Positions 18,897 to 27,149 of a stretch of 33,741 bases of DNA are shown one piece after another. Within the stretch, counting starts at the first letter, position 1. Each line of letters opens with the position of its first letter. Made by a program: the position numbers and the translations under genes. The notes under the pieces were generated by a model. The model saw only the letters and a list, made by a program, of their open reading frames with translations, ran no database searches and was not told the DNA's origin. The DNA is from a virus: positions 1 to 33,741 of IMG/VR virus record IMGVR_UViG_3300015360_001306. One strand, 5' to 3'.

Positions 18897-20420
18897 TTAT
18901 AAAAGCCCCCCTTGTTCCAAAATAATATTCATTGCCGAAAGCGAAAAACGAGTTCCTTTGAATCGTCCGAGTAACTTCATTGCTGCGCATTTTCCGAGGC
19001 CGCTAATGGATTCCCAGTCTTGAGTAGCTGTATTATCACTGCCCCACGGACTACCCCACAGACTACCCCAAGCGGTCCCTGAGTAGACATTATCTATCAT
19101 TGATACCGCTGAAATATCAGTAAAATCCGTATCAACATCGAACGCAAACGAGATATTTTGGCTGCCGGTATACATGGGCCGAGCCATTGTGAAAAGCTTA
19201 GTGCTCGTTCTATCACCAAAGTAGTTAAAAGCCCATTTTATATCGACTGGTATATAAGCACCGTTGTCGTCAAGACCGTAATCGGCCTGATAAACTCTAC
19301 CGTCAATACCACCGAAATAAAGATTTTCGTTAAAAGTGCACCACGTGACTGCATTTTGATTGGTGAATTTACACCACGCTCCCGTATGAGTATTAATAAC
19401 GTACTGTTCGTAAGTAAGGCCCGCCGCCGTGGGAATGTTAATTGCTATATATTTGCCCAGAGCGTAGTGAACGACATCCCACCCAAAATTGTCTTTATAA
19501 AGACGCGCAACATCATTAAAAGCGCTATTAATTTTGTCAGTGAGTTTTACGTAATTACTGTCCTCAGCGTTTATAATTGTACTGAAAGGTATCGCCCCCT
19601 GCAAAGTGAGGATTAGGACGTCATTAGCAACATTAATTGCACCACGTCGTCCGAGTGGAGCTGAAGTATAATAGCGGCCCGTTAATTGCCATTCTGTAGC
19701 GCCTGGAAATGATCCCGTGTACGCTAATATTTCGCCTTTATTACTCACTATAATAAAGAGATCTTGCAAACCTGATCCGGTATCCTGCGTCCAAGAGCTG
19801 GCGTAAATTACCATGCCCCCCATCTTCAACTGTGGCCCGACGTCAATTTCTGTCAACGCGCCAGTATAGGCGTTCGTCCCCCCATACCAGATGCTTGTGG
19901 AGTTTTTTTGCACGAAATAAAGACGGTTTTTGTAGGCGCTGACGTGTATTAGGGAAGAGGGCGTGGCAATAACACTATAAGTAGCGGCAGTGACTGCCGT
20001 GCCGTCAAACTGCTGAGGAATATCGGTGCCATTAACCATTATCAGACGACTACCGGAAGAGCCCCGAAAATTTTGTGTTTGCCACTGATTAGAGCTAAAC
20101 CCGGTTGCTATTTGAGCGCCTAAAGCGCCGTAAACAGAACAGTCGTAGATTTTTCCAGCCGCTGCCCCTATTAGTTTTCTCGTATTGTCGAACCCGTGAT
20201 ACTCAACGAGAGTTTCTACTAGTGTTGTTCCAACACCAGTAGAGTGAACCCTATAACCGCCGCGTACTGTGAGCGCGTCGTTATCAGGAAATGCATTGAC
20301 TAAACGAATAGCATCGGTGGGCGGCATTCCACGACCAGTGGTGGGATCAAAAGGATCGAGCGGATCTCTCGCGTTCCAGCCGCCCAAGGGCGCTAGAAGT
20401 GTCGCACTACGATTCGCCAT
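18897..20420 (-). CDS. tail nozzle / stabilisation-type protein (gp10-like)
   Basis: From the ATG at 20420 (TAATG overlap with the preceding stop) the product has 507 residues. It starts MANRSATLLAPLGGWNARDPLDPF, then RGMPPTDAIRLVNAFPDNDALTVRGGYRVHSTG and LVEYHGFDNTRKLIGAAAGKIYD, a recognisable opening of podovirus tail proteins built on repeated beta motifs. Further beta segments follow (NRLYFVQKNSTSIWYGG; DLFIIVSNKGEILAYTGSFPG), consistent with a beta-propeller. It probably joins the adaptor and forms the tail tube or plug, like P22 gp10. The family name is by pattern, not by a full alignment. It follows a Gly-rich ejection-type protein and precedes the internal proteins. Confidence 0.75.
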   Translation of the reverse strand: MANRSATLLAPLGGWNARDPLDPFDPTTGRGMPPTDAIRLVNAFPDNDALTVRGGYRVHSTGVGTTLVETLVEYHGFDNTRKLIGAAAGKIYDCSVYGALGAQIATGFSSNQWQTQNFRGSSGSRLIMVNGTDIPQQFDGTAVTAATYSVIATPSSLIHVSAYKNRLYFVQKNSTSIWYGGTNAYTGALTEIDVGPQLKMGGMVIYASSWTQDTGSGLQDLFIIVSNKGEILAYTGSFPGATEWQLTGRYYTSAPLGRRGAINVANDVLILTLQGAIPFSTIINAEDSNYVKLTDKINSAFNDVARLYKDNFGWDVVHYALGKYIAINIPTAAGLTYEQYVINTHTGAWCKFTNQNAVTWCTFNENLYFGGIDGRVYQADYGLDDNGAYIPVDIKWAFNYFGDRTSTKLFTMARPMYTGSQNISFAFDVDTDFTDISAVSMIDNVYSGTAWGSLWGSPWGSDNTATQDWESISGLGKCAAMKLLGRFKGTRFSLSAMNIILEQGGLL

Positions 20421-21793
20421 TAAGATTTCTTTTTCGAAGGACCTAAAAGACCACCGCCACCAAGTTTGTGTGTAGCCTCTGCGGCAGTCGGTGTATACCA
20501 CCTGCCGTTCGAGCCCATAATTTGCCCGTTTCGAACGTCGACGTTTTGCTGTCTTCCTAAATCGGCGAGGCTGGGCCCGGTTGGTGGAGGAGATCTAACG
20601 CTAGTCCCCGCGCCAAGTGCCCGTTGCGAGGCTTGGCCATCGTACGTGTAGCGCTCCACGCCCGTTGAAGATTTCGAGCCCGGTTTCGGCGCGTCGAAAA
20701 CATCGTGAAGCCCCGCCTTATATATCTGCCCGGTTTGAGCGTCCATTTTTCCCGCCTTCACGAGCGCGTCAACCTGAGCTTTGGCCGTTGCCAGATCTTT
20801 AATACCGTGCGACTCGTAAATCTTTCGCGCGTTAGCAACAGCATCGCCACCAGACGCAGCAGCATTAGTGTAGTACCCGGCCATATTCGAACGATACCCG
20901 CTTCGATCATCTCCCACCACAATCGCTGATAGCGGGTTCATCATCCCAATGACCTGCCCGATATTTTTCCGCGTCATATCGACCGCGTGCGGACTGTATC
21001 CGCCGAATTCGGCGCGTGGCCCTCCGTCCACGCCGATATTATAGGTATGTCCATCTGCGAGTGTGATATTGAAATCTTTATCGATTGCCTTGCTTTTTAC
21101 GAGTGACTCTCTGATTCGATCTCGATAATAATGATCGACGTGCTTGCCGCTGCGTATAGAGCCTAGTGCCGTACCCGCAAGCCCACCCAATAATGTGCCA
21201 ATCCCAGGCATTATGTAAGTGCCGACTGCCGCCCCTGCGAGAGCGCCTTTAGTCCGGCCACTAGCTCCACCGCGTTGCTTGTGGTTTAGCGCCATGTCGC
21301 CCAATGTATAACCGCCGTAAAGAGCTGCCGCACCACCAAGGACTTGCCCCGCTGTGCCCGCGTAAGAGCCCGCCGTGCTTGTTGCGGCACTGCCGCCTGT
21401 GGTAGTGCCGTTAGCTAACATGGTGCCGCCATTCGCCGCCGTGCCTATTCCTGCACCACCTCCTGCACCTGCACCTGCACCGGCACTAGCTCCGGCACTA
21501 GCTCCGGCACCAGTACCGACATGATAGGCGGCATGAATGACGGGCGCTGCTGTAGCAGCCCCTCCTGCTGTAGCGCTGCTGGCGGCTTGAGCTGCTAAAT
21601 ACGTACCTGTAAGGGTGCCGCCGGCACCAGCAACTTGTCCAATAGCACCACCGCCACCTTGTGCTTTTTGTTGAGCTTCGGCATCAACTTCCGCTTGCTG
21701 CCGCGCGAGAGCGTCATAATAACTCTGGCTATAAAACGTATTAGTCGGATAGACAGGATCGTCGTTGTAATTGTATTTGTATTGATATGGCAT
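20420..21793 (-). CDS. Gly/Ala-rich virion protein with glycine-zipper segments
   Basis: From the ATG at 21793 the product has 457 residues; a longer frame to 21844 overlaps the adaptor gene. After a Tyr/Asn-rich start (MPYQYKYNYNDDPVYPTNTF) it has low-complexity Gly/Ala tracts (about residues 90-130, encoded by 6- and 12-bp repeats near 21465-21515) and glycine-zipper segments (ALAGAAVGTYIMPGIGTLLGGLAGTALGSIR), then a soluble part. Glycine zippers are frequent in proteins that insert in membranes, and ejection proteins of short-tailed phages carry them. It lies between adaptor and nozzle genes. Function is not proven. Confidence 0.65.
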   Translation of the reverse strand: MPYQYKYNYNDDPVYPTNTFYSQSYYDALARQQAEVDAEAQQKAQGGGGAIGQVAGAGGTLTGTYLAAQAASSATAGGAATAAPVIHAAYHVGTGAGASAGASAGAGAGAGGGAGIGTAANGGTMLANGTTTGGSAATSTAGSYAGTAGQVLGGAAALYGGYTLGDMALNHKQRGGASGRTKGALAGAAVGTYIMPGIGTLLGGLAGTALGSIRSGKHVDHYYRDRIRESLVKSKAIDKDFNITLADGHTYNIGVDGGPRAEFGGYSPHAVDMTRKNIGQVIGMMNPLSAIVVGDDRSGYRSNMAGYYTNAAASGGDAVANARKIYESHGIKDLATAKAQVDALVKAGKMDAQTGQIYKAGLHDVFDAPKPGSKSSTGVERYTYDGQASQRALGAGTSVRSPPPTGPSLADLGRQQNVDVRNGQIMGSNGRWYTPTAAEATHKLGGGGLLGPSKKKS

Positions 21794-21797
21794 TTTT

Positions 21798-22655
21798 TTA
21801 ACCCGGTATCTGATTGAAGTAGTACGGCGTATCGGGCTCACCATCTAGACTCAAAGTTCTAGCGCCGAGTGAATCAGTTTTTACTGCGCGTTTTACCGCC
21901 TCATAGTCAGAACGGAAACTTTGCCATTCTAGCCCTTTATGATGACGAAACCGCCACTTAATTCCGAGCGTAAACAGATCGTCATCGAATAACGGTATAT
22001 CAGTATCCGCGGTAGGAGATTCATACACACCGTTGAAAAAAATCCACGTCACAGTACCGTCTACCACACTACCCGTTGTGTGGGTTGGTGGTGCGGCACT
22101 AGTTGTGCCTCCGACCGTGGCTCTATAATAATTACCGTTAAAAAAACAAAACGAATTGAGCGCGAACGCTGTGAAACCGATCCAGTCCCTCGGCCGTACC
22201 CAGTTAATTGATTGATACTCAAACGCTATTGTTTGGCCTGTCGTAGTAGCACTAGGCGTCGGACTAATGAAAAACTTTTTTTCCGAGATCCCTTTAATGC
22301 GCCAGTAGTCCGACGCCACGGCTACACTCGCACCACTTGCTAAACTCTGCCAGTCCCGTGGACTTATAGGTCCGGTCATCTCGCCAATCGTGGAACGGTT
22401 CCAAACCGTGTCAAAAAGACTGTAATTAAAATCGACCGGGAGTGCATAACTAGCCTGGCTTGCCACAGTCGTGATCGTTGCCTCTCTCGTTAGTTCCGGC
22501 CATGGGAACTCTTTTCGTAACTCCCTCCCTTCTCGTTTAGCAAGCGCTAACAGTTGCCGTGCCTGGGCGTTCGTAGTTACCACAGCACTAGATATATCTG
22601 GCAGACCTATCTCGCCGCACGCTTGATTTATGATCGTAAGAATCGATTCTCTCAT
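21798..22655 (-). CDS. head-to-tail adaptor (gp4/tail tubular A-like)
   Basis: The product has 285 residues. The start (MRESILTIINQACGEIGLPDISSAVVTTNAQARQLLALAKREGRELRKEFPWPELTRE) is the classic helical domain of podovirus adaptors, which binds under the portal ring. The later PRDW, YWRIKGISEKKFFISPTP and FEYQSINWV segments also fit. Residues about 168-213 are an insertion (FFNGNYYRATVGGTTSAAPPTHTTGSVVDGTVTW) of a small beta module usual in tail fibres and surface proteins. It is unusual here, and could be an outward-facing decoration or carbohydrate-binding site. The C-terminus (WQSFRSDYEAVKRAVKTDSLGARTL) resumes the helical adaptor part. Confidence 0.8.
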   Translation of the reverse strand: MRESILTIINQACGEIGLPDISSAVVTTNAQARQLLALAKREGRELRKEFPWPELTREATITTVASQASYALPVDFNYSLFDTVWNRSTIGEMTGPISPRDWQSLASGASVAVASDYWRIKGISEKKFFISPTPSATTTGQTIAFEYQSINWVRPRDWIGFTAFALNSFCFFNGNYYRATVGGTTSAAPPTHTTGSVVDGTVTWIFFNGVYESPTADTDIPLFDDDLFTLGIKWRFRHHKGLEWQSFRSDYEAVKRAVKTDSLGARTLSLDGEPDTPYYFNQIPG

Positions 22656-22668
22656 GGCCCCGTAATAC

Positions 22669-23253
22669 CTACTCTACTACCACTGCATTAGTCTCGTGCT
22701 TCTTACTTTTTGACATTTTCATATGCAAAAGTGACTGCATTTGTGATCGAAGTTCTTCTATCTGTTTTCGTAAAGCGTTTTTCTCAATGGTGTCTTCCGA
22801 CTTAGCATCCTCAATTACTTTTCCGCTTAGAAACGCACGAGCTTTATAATGAAGGTCCCTCGAGCCAATGCCCAGGGAGGACAGCATGGCGTCACCCGAC
22901 GCTGCCAATTGCTCAACGTATTTGACTCCCATATATAAATAGTGGTGGAGCCTCTCTTTAGGAAATTCGGTCCACTCATCAAGCTTGGTGCCACCTGTTT
23001 CAGTGCCATCCTTCCAAGCAGCGTATTGTCTGGCGAATCTGACCTTAAACACCTCATCGACCGGAAAATCCTGAGTATTAAATGCGTCAATCTTAATCCT
23101 CACCATCTCCTCAAAGTTTTCAGTTTCAATAAAAACAGTTCTACCGTCTGGGCCGGTAACCTGTTTTTCGACAGGCCGAGAGTAAAACTCAACGCTTAGC
23201 GCATCGTCAGCGCCGTAAATTATAATACCGTTGAGACCAATTGTTTCTTTCAT
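22669..23253 (-). CDS. hypothetical structural protein with C-terminal coiled coil
   Basis: The product has 194 residues. The first half is beta-rich (GLNGIIIYGADDALSVEFYSRPVEKQV). Residues 115-140 are hydrophobic/small. A heptad coiled coil follows (about 147-175, DTIEKNALRKQIEELRSQMQSLL), then a Lys-rich tail. Similar small proteins are found between decoration and adaptor genes in podoviruses, but I cannot name a family. It starts just after the terminator that ends the decoration gene, so it needs readthrough or a weak local promoter. No Shine-Dalgarno of strength is seen. Confidence 0.6.
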   Translation of the reverse strand: MKETIGLNGIIIYGADDALSVEFYSRPVEKQVTGPDGRTVFIETENFEEMVRIKIDAFNTQDFPVDEVFKVRFARQYAAWKDGTETGGTKLDEWTEFPKERLHHYLYMGVKYVEQLAASGDAMLSSLGIGSRDLHYKARAFLSGKVIEDAKSEDTIEKNALRKQIEELRSQMQSLLHMKMSKSKKHETNAVVVE

Positions 23254-23270
23254 AACTGACCATTTTCATT

Positions 23271-23302
23271 AAAAAAGGAAAGGATACTATTATCCTTTCC
23301 TT
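23271..23302 (-). terminator. intrinsic terminator after the decoration gene
   Basis: AAGGAAAGGATA and TATCCTTTCCTT form a perfect 12-bp stem with a 4-base loop. On the minus strand a T-run (bases 23276-23271) follows. It begins nine bases after the stop of the decoration gene at 23311. It would attenuate transcription into the adaptor and tail genes. Confidence 0.85.
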
Positions 23303-23310
23303 CGTGGTTA

Positions 23311-23793
23311 CTATCCGTTTCCGTTAAGTGCCGGTCTCGCAAGCTGCAAGATTGCAAAGCCAGCTGCTGGAGATCCATCAGCCGTCTTGTACCTTGCGCC
23401 GTCGATTTTGTCAGTAGCTACTACAGCGTCGTCTATCAATCCTGCACCAGCAGTTACGTACGGTGACGCATTATTGACTGCTGTATTAGTCCGCACTATT
23501 GCGGCCCCAGAGATCTGGTACCAGCCGAATTGGAGAGCCACACACGCGGACATAGCCACCGCGCAGGGTCCCCTAGATCCGGCAACGGCGCGAGTAGTGT
23601 TACCGGTGCTCTGATCGAAAATAACCAGGTCGCCTATCACTGTTGAAGCAACACCGCGGAGATATACGAACTCTCCCACTCCGTACAATCCGTCAGTAGC
23701 TACGACAATACGGCCCATTGGGTGGGCGGCTATCGGTTCTATATCGTGAATCCCCTGTTCAATAACGACGTTATCAATTGCTGTATATGGCAT
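23311..23793 (-). CDS. putative capsid decoration / head protein
   Basis: From the ATG at 23793 (GGAG site six bases upstream) the product has 160 residues. It is beta-rich and Gly/Ala/Val rich (MPYTAIDNVVIEQGIHDIEPIAAHPMGRIVVATDGLYGVGEFVYLRGV), with an evenly spaced pattern like head-decoration proteins. There is no signal peptide. It directly follows the major capsid gene and, like it, ends in its own terminator, so high stoichiometry is likely. It could alternatively be a capsid-stabilising fibre; the exact family is not recognised. Confidence 0.65.
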   Translation of the reverse strand: MPYTAIDNVVIEQGIHDIEPIAAHPMGRIVVATDGLYGVGEFVYLRGVASTVIGDLVIFDQSTGNTTRAVAGSRGPCAVAMSACVALQFGWYQISGAAIVRTNTAVNNASPYVTAGAGLIDDAVVATDKIDGARYKTADGSPAAGFAILQLARPALNGNG

Positions 23794-23811
23794 TTTATTC
23801 TCCAAAATATT

Positions 23812-23836
23812 AAAAAGGGCGTCTTATAAGACGCCC
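23812..23836 (-). terminator. intrinsic terminator after the major capsid gene
   Basis: GGGCGTCTTATAAGACGCCC (23817-23836) is a perfect 20-bp palindrome followed on the minus strand by five Ts, then AATATTTT. It lies eight bases beyond the capsid stop at 23845 and before the decoration start at 23793. It would leave a stable 3' end for the capsid message. Confidence 0.85.
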
Positions 23837-23844
23837 GAATTGCG

Positions 23845-24822
23845 TTACGCTCTGAGTACGCCTTGAACGAATCCGCACCCAAGAGTGAGGTTTCCCATCA
23901 GGCCGATAAGTTTTACAAGCGCGTCCTGGTTGTGGGGAGAGCCTTCCCCGTACTCAAGAGGGTCCATAAAACAACCCTTCATCGCGCAAAAATGGATGTA
24001 CTTAGTGTTTAGAAAATACATACGATTGGTCGGTGCACTTCCAGAGTAGCCCCCATCGAGAACGACGTCCGCTCCCATGAATTTAATGCTCTGGTACCCC
24101 GCATCAGCGAGTTTCGAATCAACGAATTGTCGTAGATTTTGGCAGGCCTGTAAGTACAAAACAAAATAGTTATTATCCGCTACAATAAGGTCGACGTTAT
24201 CGTTTCCGCGAGTAGTGCCAACCCAGACACGATCCATGTAGCCGACAATATTCGCAGCGGTAGCAGCTCCACCACCATCACTTATCGAACTGTAAGCGAA
24301 ATTTCTCCAAAACGGCCAGGTCGCCCTGTTAATTCCACCAACAGTTCCGGTTGCTGGCGAATCAGCAACGAGAAGCTGCAATCCACCAACCTGTTTTCCA
24401 CCGTCAGCGGTACCGTTTGAATAAATATCGCCTGAAAATTTATTCATGAACGTTGCTTCAGCAACTTCTAATCGGCTCTCTAGCAGATTTAGAATCTGTG
24501 TCTTACTACCACCGTTAATTTTCTGCTCACGGCCGGAAATAGTAACGGCAATCGCCGCTTGTTTCCAATCAAATTCAGCACTAGTAAGGACGTCCATTGG
24601 CGTAACGTCTAGAGTCTCGTAACCAGAGTACCTTTTGTACGTGCCGTTTTCAGCGTACGAAAGTTCATGACGAATGGTGACACCGCCATCGAGAGTTTTG
24701 ATCTTGCCTTTTTGCTTCAATCGAAGTGCAAGAGCGTTATTTCTAGTGACGTTATCTCTAAGTTCACCACTTCGATTCTCAATCGTTGTGGTTAAAAGTT
24801 CGGATATATTCGGATTTGGCAT
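23845..24822 (-). CDS. major capsid protein
   Basis: The product has 325 residues. It starts MPNPNISELLTTTIENRSGELRDNVTRNNALALRLKQKG, typical of HK97-fold capsids of podoviruses without a long delta domain. Next come VTIRHELSYAENGTYKRYSGYETLDVTPMD (the E-loop zone) and FDWKQAAIAVTISGREQKIN, then the P-domain spine helix (ILNLLESRLEVAEATFMNKFSGDIYSNGT) and the C-terminal LVKLIGLMGNLTLGCGFVQGVLRA. Ends in a strong terminator, which fits very high expression. The gene follows the scaffold gene with the stop and start 18 bases apart. No protease gene is visible, so maturation cleavage is not expected. Confidence 0.88.
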   Translation of the reverse strand: MPNPNISELLTTTIENRSGELRDNVTRNNALALRLKQKGKIKTLDGGVTIRHELSYAENGTYKRYSGYETLDVTPMDVLTSAEFDWKQAAIAVTISGREQKINGGSKTQILNLLESRLEVAEATFMNKFSGDIYSNGTADGGKQVGGLQLLVADSPATGTVGGINRATWPFWRNFAYSSISDGGGAATAANIVGYMDRVWVGTTRGNDNVDLIVADNNYFVLYLQACQNLRQFVDSKLADAGYQSIKFMGADVVLDGGYSGSAPTNRMYFLNTKYIHFCAMKGCFMDPLEYGEGSPHNQDALVKLIGLMGNLTLGCGFVQGVLRA

Positions 24823-24840
24823 TTTAAACTCATTTATTGT

Positions 24841-25899
24841 TTAACTTAAAGCGTCATAACTTGCCTCTAAAACTGACCTCCAATCTTTTCCGGTTTGCGC
24901 CTGACCGTGCGAGCCTCCTGGTGATCCCCGCAACGATGAAGCAGCACGCCGAGCTTTTTCAGATTTTTGGCGAAGTGCGTCTGAGTGTTGGGATTTCGCA
25001 CTATCTCGGATGGGGCTTACGACATCGTCGTACGCCTTCTGCAATAGTGCGGGAACAGGAAGAGTCGGGTCGGACTGTCGAAGTTGACGAATACGGGTCG
25101 CCATTGCGTCTTCTATCAAGTCGATATGAGGACGCATCGGTTGACCGTTTACATCAGCCTCGTTTTTAAAGTAGTCAATCTGTTCTGACAGGGACTGTAT
25201 CGACGCTTGGTGCTGAGCCTCAGTCGAGGCTGCTTGCTGCTCTTCCCATGCACGGATTTTATACTCTAATTGATTAAGTCGAGGGTCGTTTTGAGGAGCT
25301 TCTGACGGCTCTAATAGTAATTGGGACGGATGAACACCATTAATCTCACACAAATATCGTAGCTGATTAACCGGATCGGTTCTCAGCAGAATATCGGCAT
25401 CAATGAGGCGCGATACTAATTCCCCAGGAGAATCCACGCCCATATCGGCGTACATGTCAGCGTGAGGAGCTATGGCACTAGTGAGATCAGAAATGCTTTC
25501 TCTGTCCCGCGATATTTCAAGGGCTTTCTGTTGGAATCCTCTTACCACCTGGGCTTCCCGCTCCGCGATAAATTCACGAAGTGCGGGTGAAGCCTCAGCA
25601 AAAAGAGCTTTCTTTTCAGCGGGCCACGATTGAGGCGCACTGATGGATGCCTTTTCGGGAATTTCAGTACTATCACTCAGCCCTGTGGCCCCTAAATCTG
25701 TTTCGTCAGCCTTAGCATAACGTCCCCTCTCATCTCGGGAGCGTTGCGTATCGGAGGAGGCATCATGCTCACTGCCGTCCACCTGGCTGTCATAGGCGTC
25801 TTCTAAAGCGTCTCTAAGTGACGATTTAGACTCGTCGGCACTACTGTCTGGTTCTAGATCAGAAGTGTCGAAATCGGTATCTGTATCGAAATCTTTCAT
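24841..25899 (-). CDS. capsid scaffolding protein
   Basis: The product has 352 residues. The N-terminus is very acidic (MKDFDTDTDFDTSDLEPDSSADE). The middle is charged helix (SPALREFIAEREAQVVRGFQQKALEISRDRESISDLTSAIAPHADMYADMG; NQLEYKIRAWEEQQAASTEAQHQASIQSLSEQIDYFKNEADVNG). The C-terminus is basic and helical (QHSDALRQKSEKARRAASSLRGSPGGS), where scaffold proteins bind the coat. The place right before the capsid gene, the size and the composition are those of P22/T7-type scaffolds. The start ATG at 25899 has no obvious Shine-Dalgarno. Confidence 0.82.
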   Translation of the reverse strand: MKDFDTDTDFDTSDLEPDSSADESKSSLRDALEDAYDSQVDGSEHDASSDTQRSRDERGRYAKADETDLGATGLSDSTEIPEKASISAPQSWPAEKKALFAEASPALREFIAEREAQVVRGFQQKALEISRDRESISDLTSAIAPHADMYADMGVDSPGELVSRLIDADILLRTDPVNQLRYLCEINGVHPSQLLLEPSEAPQNDPRLNQLEYKIRAWEEQQAASTEAQHQASIQSLSEQIDYFKNEADVNGQPMRPHIDLIEDAMATRIRQLRQSDPTLPVPALLQKAYDDVVSPIRDSAKSQHSDALRQKSEKARRAASSLRGSPGGSHGQAQTGKDWRSVLEASYDALS

Positions 25900-25916
25900 A
25901 TAGTAATTTTATACGT

Positions 25917-26216
25917 TTATCGTGAGGAAAGTTTTTCGTAAGCTTCGTTTAGTGTGTAAGACACAGAACTCATTTTGGGTGCTGGCTGTTTCAGTTTCGA
26001 AATTTCCTCGGGGGAAGCTTCATAACACCCGGACCGCTCAGCCGCTCGTCGCATTTTATTCGGACACGAGTACCACCGGTTATCAACAGGGCTTTTTTGA
26101 TTAAAATGTGCATCACAGTTGATAAAGAACGCCCTGGGTATATCAGGGTCCATATCAGACTCTTCGACTGGAATTACACCAAGACCTTTACGCCATACAA
26201 AACGCTGATTAGGCAT
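25917..26216 (-). CDS. small hypothetical protein between portal block and scaffold
   Basis: The product has 99 residues. The N-terminal half contains two cysteines 18 apart (INCDAHFNQ, WYSCPNKMRR) with nearby histidine, possibly a zinc site, and a third at SGCYE. The C-terminal half is helical and basic/acidic (SPEEISKLKQPAP; SYTLNEAYEKLSSR). The ATG at 26216 follows GAGG. It may be a head-completion or assembly factor by position, but no family is recognised. Confidence 0.6.
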   Translation of the reverse strand: MPNQRFVWRKGLGVIPVEESDMDPDIPRAFFINCDAHFNQKSPVDNRWYSCPNKMRRAAERSGCYEASPEEISKLKQPAPKMSSVSYTLNEAYEKLSSR

Positions 26217-26240
26217 ATTACATCCTCCATATTGTGTTGG

Positions 26241-27149
26241 TTATTCGTCGTCGTCTAACAAAAGTAGTAATGCGATTTCGTCAGCGATTTCGTCGTCCTG
26301 TTCTCCGACGTTTATTTCGTCGTCGTCTAACAAAAGTAGTAATGCGATTTCGTCGTCTTCAACAGACATTTTAAATGCCGGCGCATATTCCGGCGGTCGC
26401 GTTATTTCTGCCGTGTCGGCATAGTGCCGTTTTTGCTCTTCTGCCGCAGCCTTTCGTATCTCTTCTAACTCGTGTTTAAGAGAGCTAGGAGTTTCCACTA
26501 GTAGTGGTGCACTCACTACGGGCGTAGAGAGCGTGAAGGCGGACACCTCTATAGGCGCGGCTTTAAGCTTATCTTGCTCCTCGTCTTTTTTCTTTTTACG
26601 CTTTTTCTTTTCGTGCTTACTGGGCACACGTTCGGGATGCAAATATGTAGTTCGGCCGCCACTAGATACGGTGTGTATTCGTATCCACGCCGTATCTAGA
26701 AATACCGTACCGCCTGGATCGAGTCCGACGGCCAGTATTCCTAGTCCGAACGTTGGGCTATTCACGATTGTTGGATTCAGGGTTCCCCCTGCAATTGTGA
26801 GAGATGCCGAACCCCCGACTATCAGAGTTGCCTCTGTGAAATCAGTGCTCCATTGTGAAGTGCCTAATACAACCCCTTCATGTAAAACCTTGAGCTCGTG
26901 CCGATCATTGGTTAAATCTACACCGTCTGTGTAGGACTCGATACCTACCTCAATACCAACCACTCGTTCCGTCTGCGGGATATTAAACCCGTAGGCAGTC
27001 AGGTTTAATCTGTCTGATGCGTCATCAAAAACGAAAACGTCAGCGTACAGATTATTGCTCGTGAGCGCGTTGTTGGGATTGTTCCAGTTATATGTGGTAA
27101 CGTCTGTTATAGACTGACTAGTCGGGAAACGTGGCCCATAGGTAGGCAT
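26241..27149 (-). CDS. hypothetical head-associated protein with duplicated acidic-Leu5 tail motif
   Basis: The product has 302 residues. Residues 1-170 are beta-rich (VVGIEVGIESYTDGV; HELKVLHEGVVLGTSQWSTDF; FGLGILAVGLDPGGTVFLDTAWIRIHTV), like a jelly-roll or fibre domain. Then a very basic stretch (KHEKKKRKKKKDEEQDK, about 179-195), a mixed helical linker, and a tail holding DEIALLLLLDDDE twice (266-278 and 290-302, the last ending the protein). The tail copies come from an exact 39-bp DNA repeat. The ATG abuts the stop of the portal gene (TAGATG). Family unknown; it could be a portal-associated or capsid surface protein. Confidence 0.6.
   Translation of the reverse strand: MPTYGPRFPTSQSITDVTTYNWNNPNNALTSNNLYADVFVFDDASDRLNLTAYGFNIPQTERVVGIEVGIESYTDGVDLTNDRHELKVLHEGVVLGTSQWSTDFTEATLIVGGSASLTIAGGTLNPTIVNSPTFGLGILAVGLDPGGTVFLDTAWIRIHTVSSGGRTTYLHPERVPSKHEKKKRKKKKDEEQDKLKAAPIEVSAFTLSTPVVSAPLLVETPSSLKHELEEIRKAAAEEQKRHYADTAEITRPPEYAPAFKMSVEDDEIALLLLLDDDEINVGEQDDEIADEIALLLLLDDDE
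26244..26354. repeat. exact 39-bp direct repeat (26244-26282 and 26316-26354)
   Basis: Two identical 39-bp copies, 72 bp apart start to start, lie at the 3' end of the gene at 26241-27149 and encode the doubled acidic-Leu5-acidic tail. Both copies keep the frame. The remaining 33 bases between them code IN-VGEQDDEIA. Confidence 0.85.
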
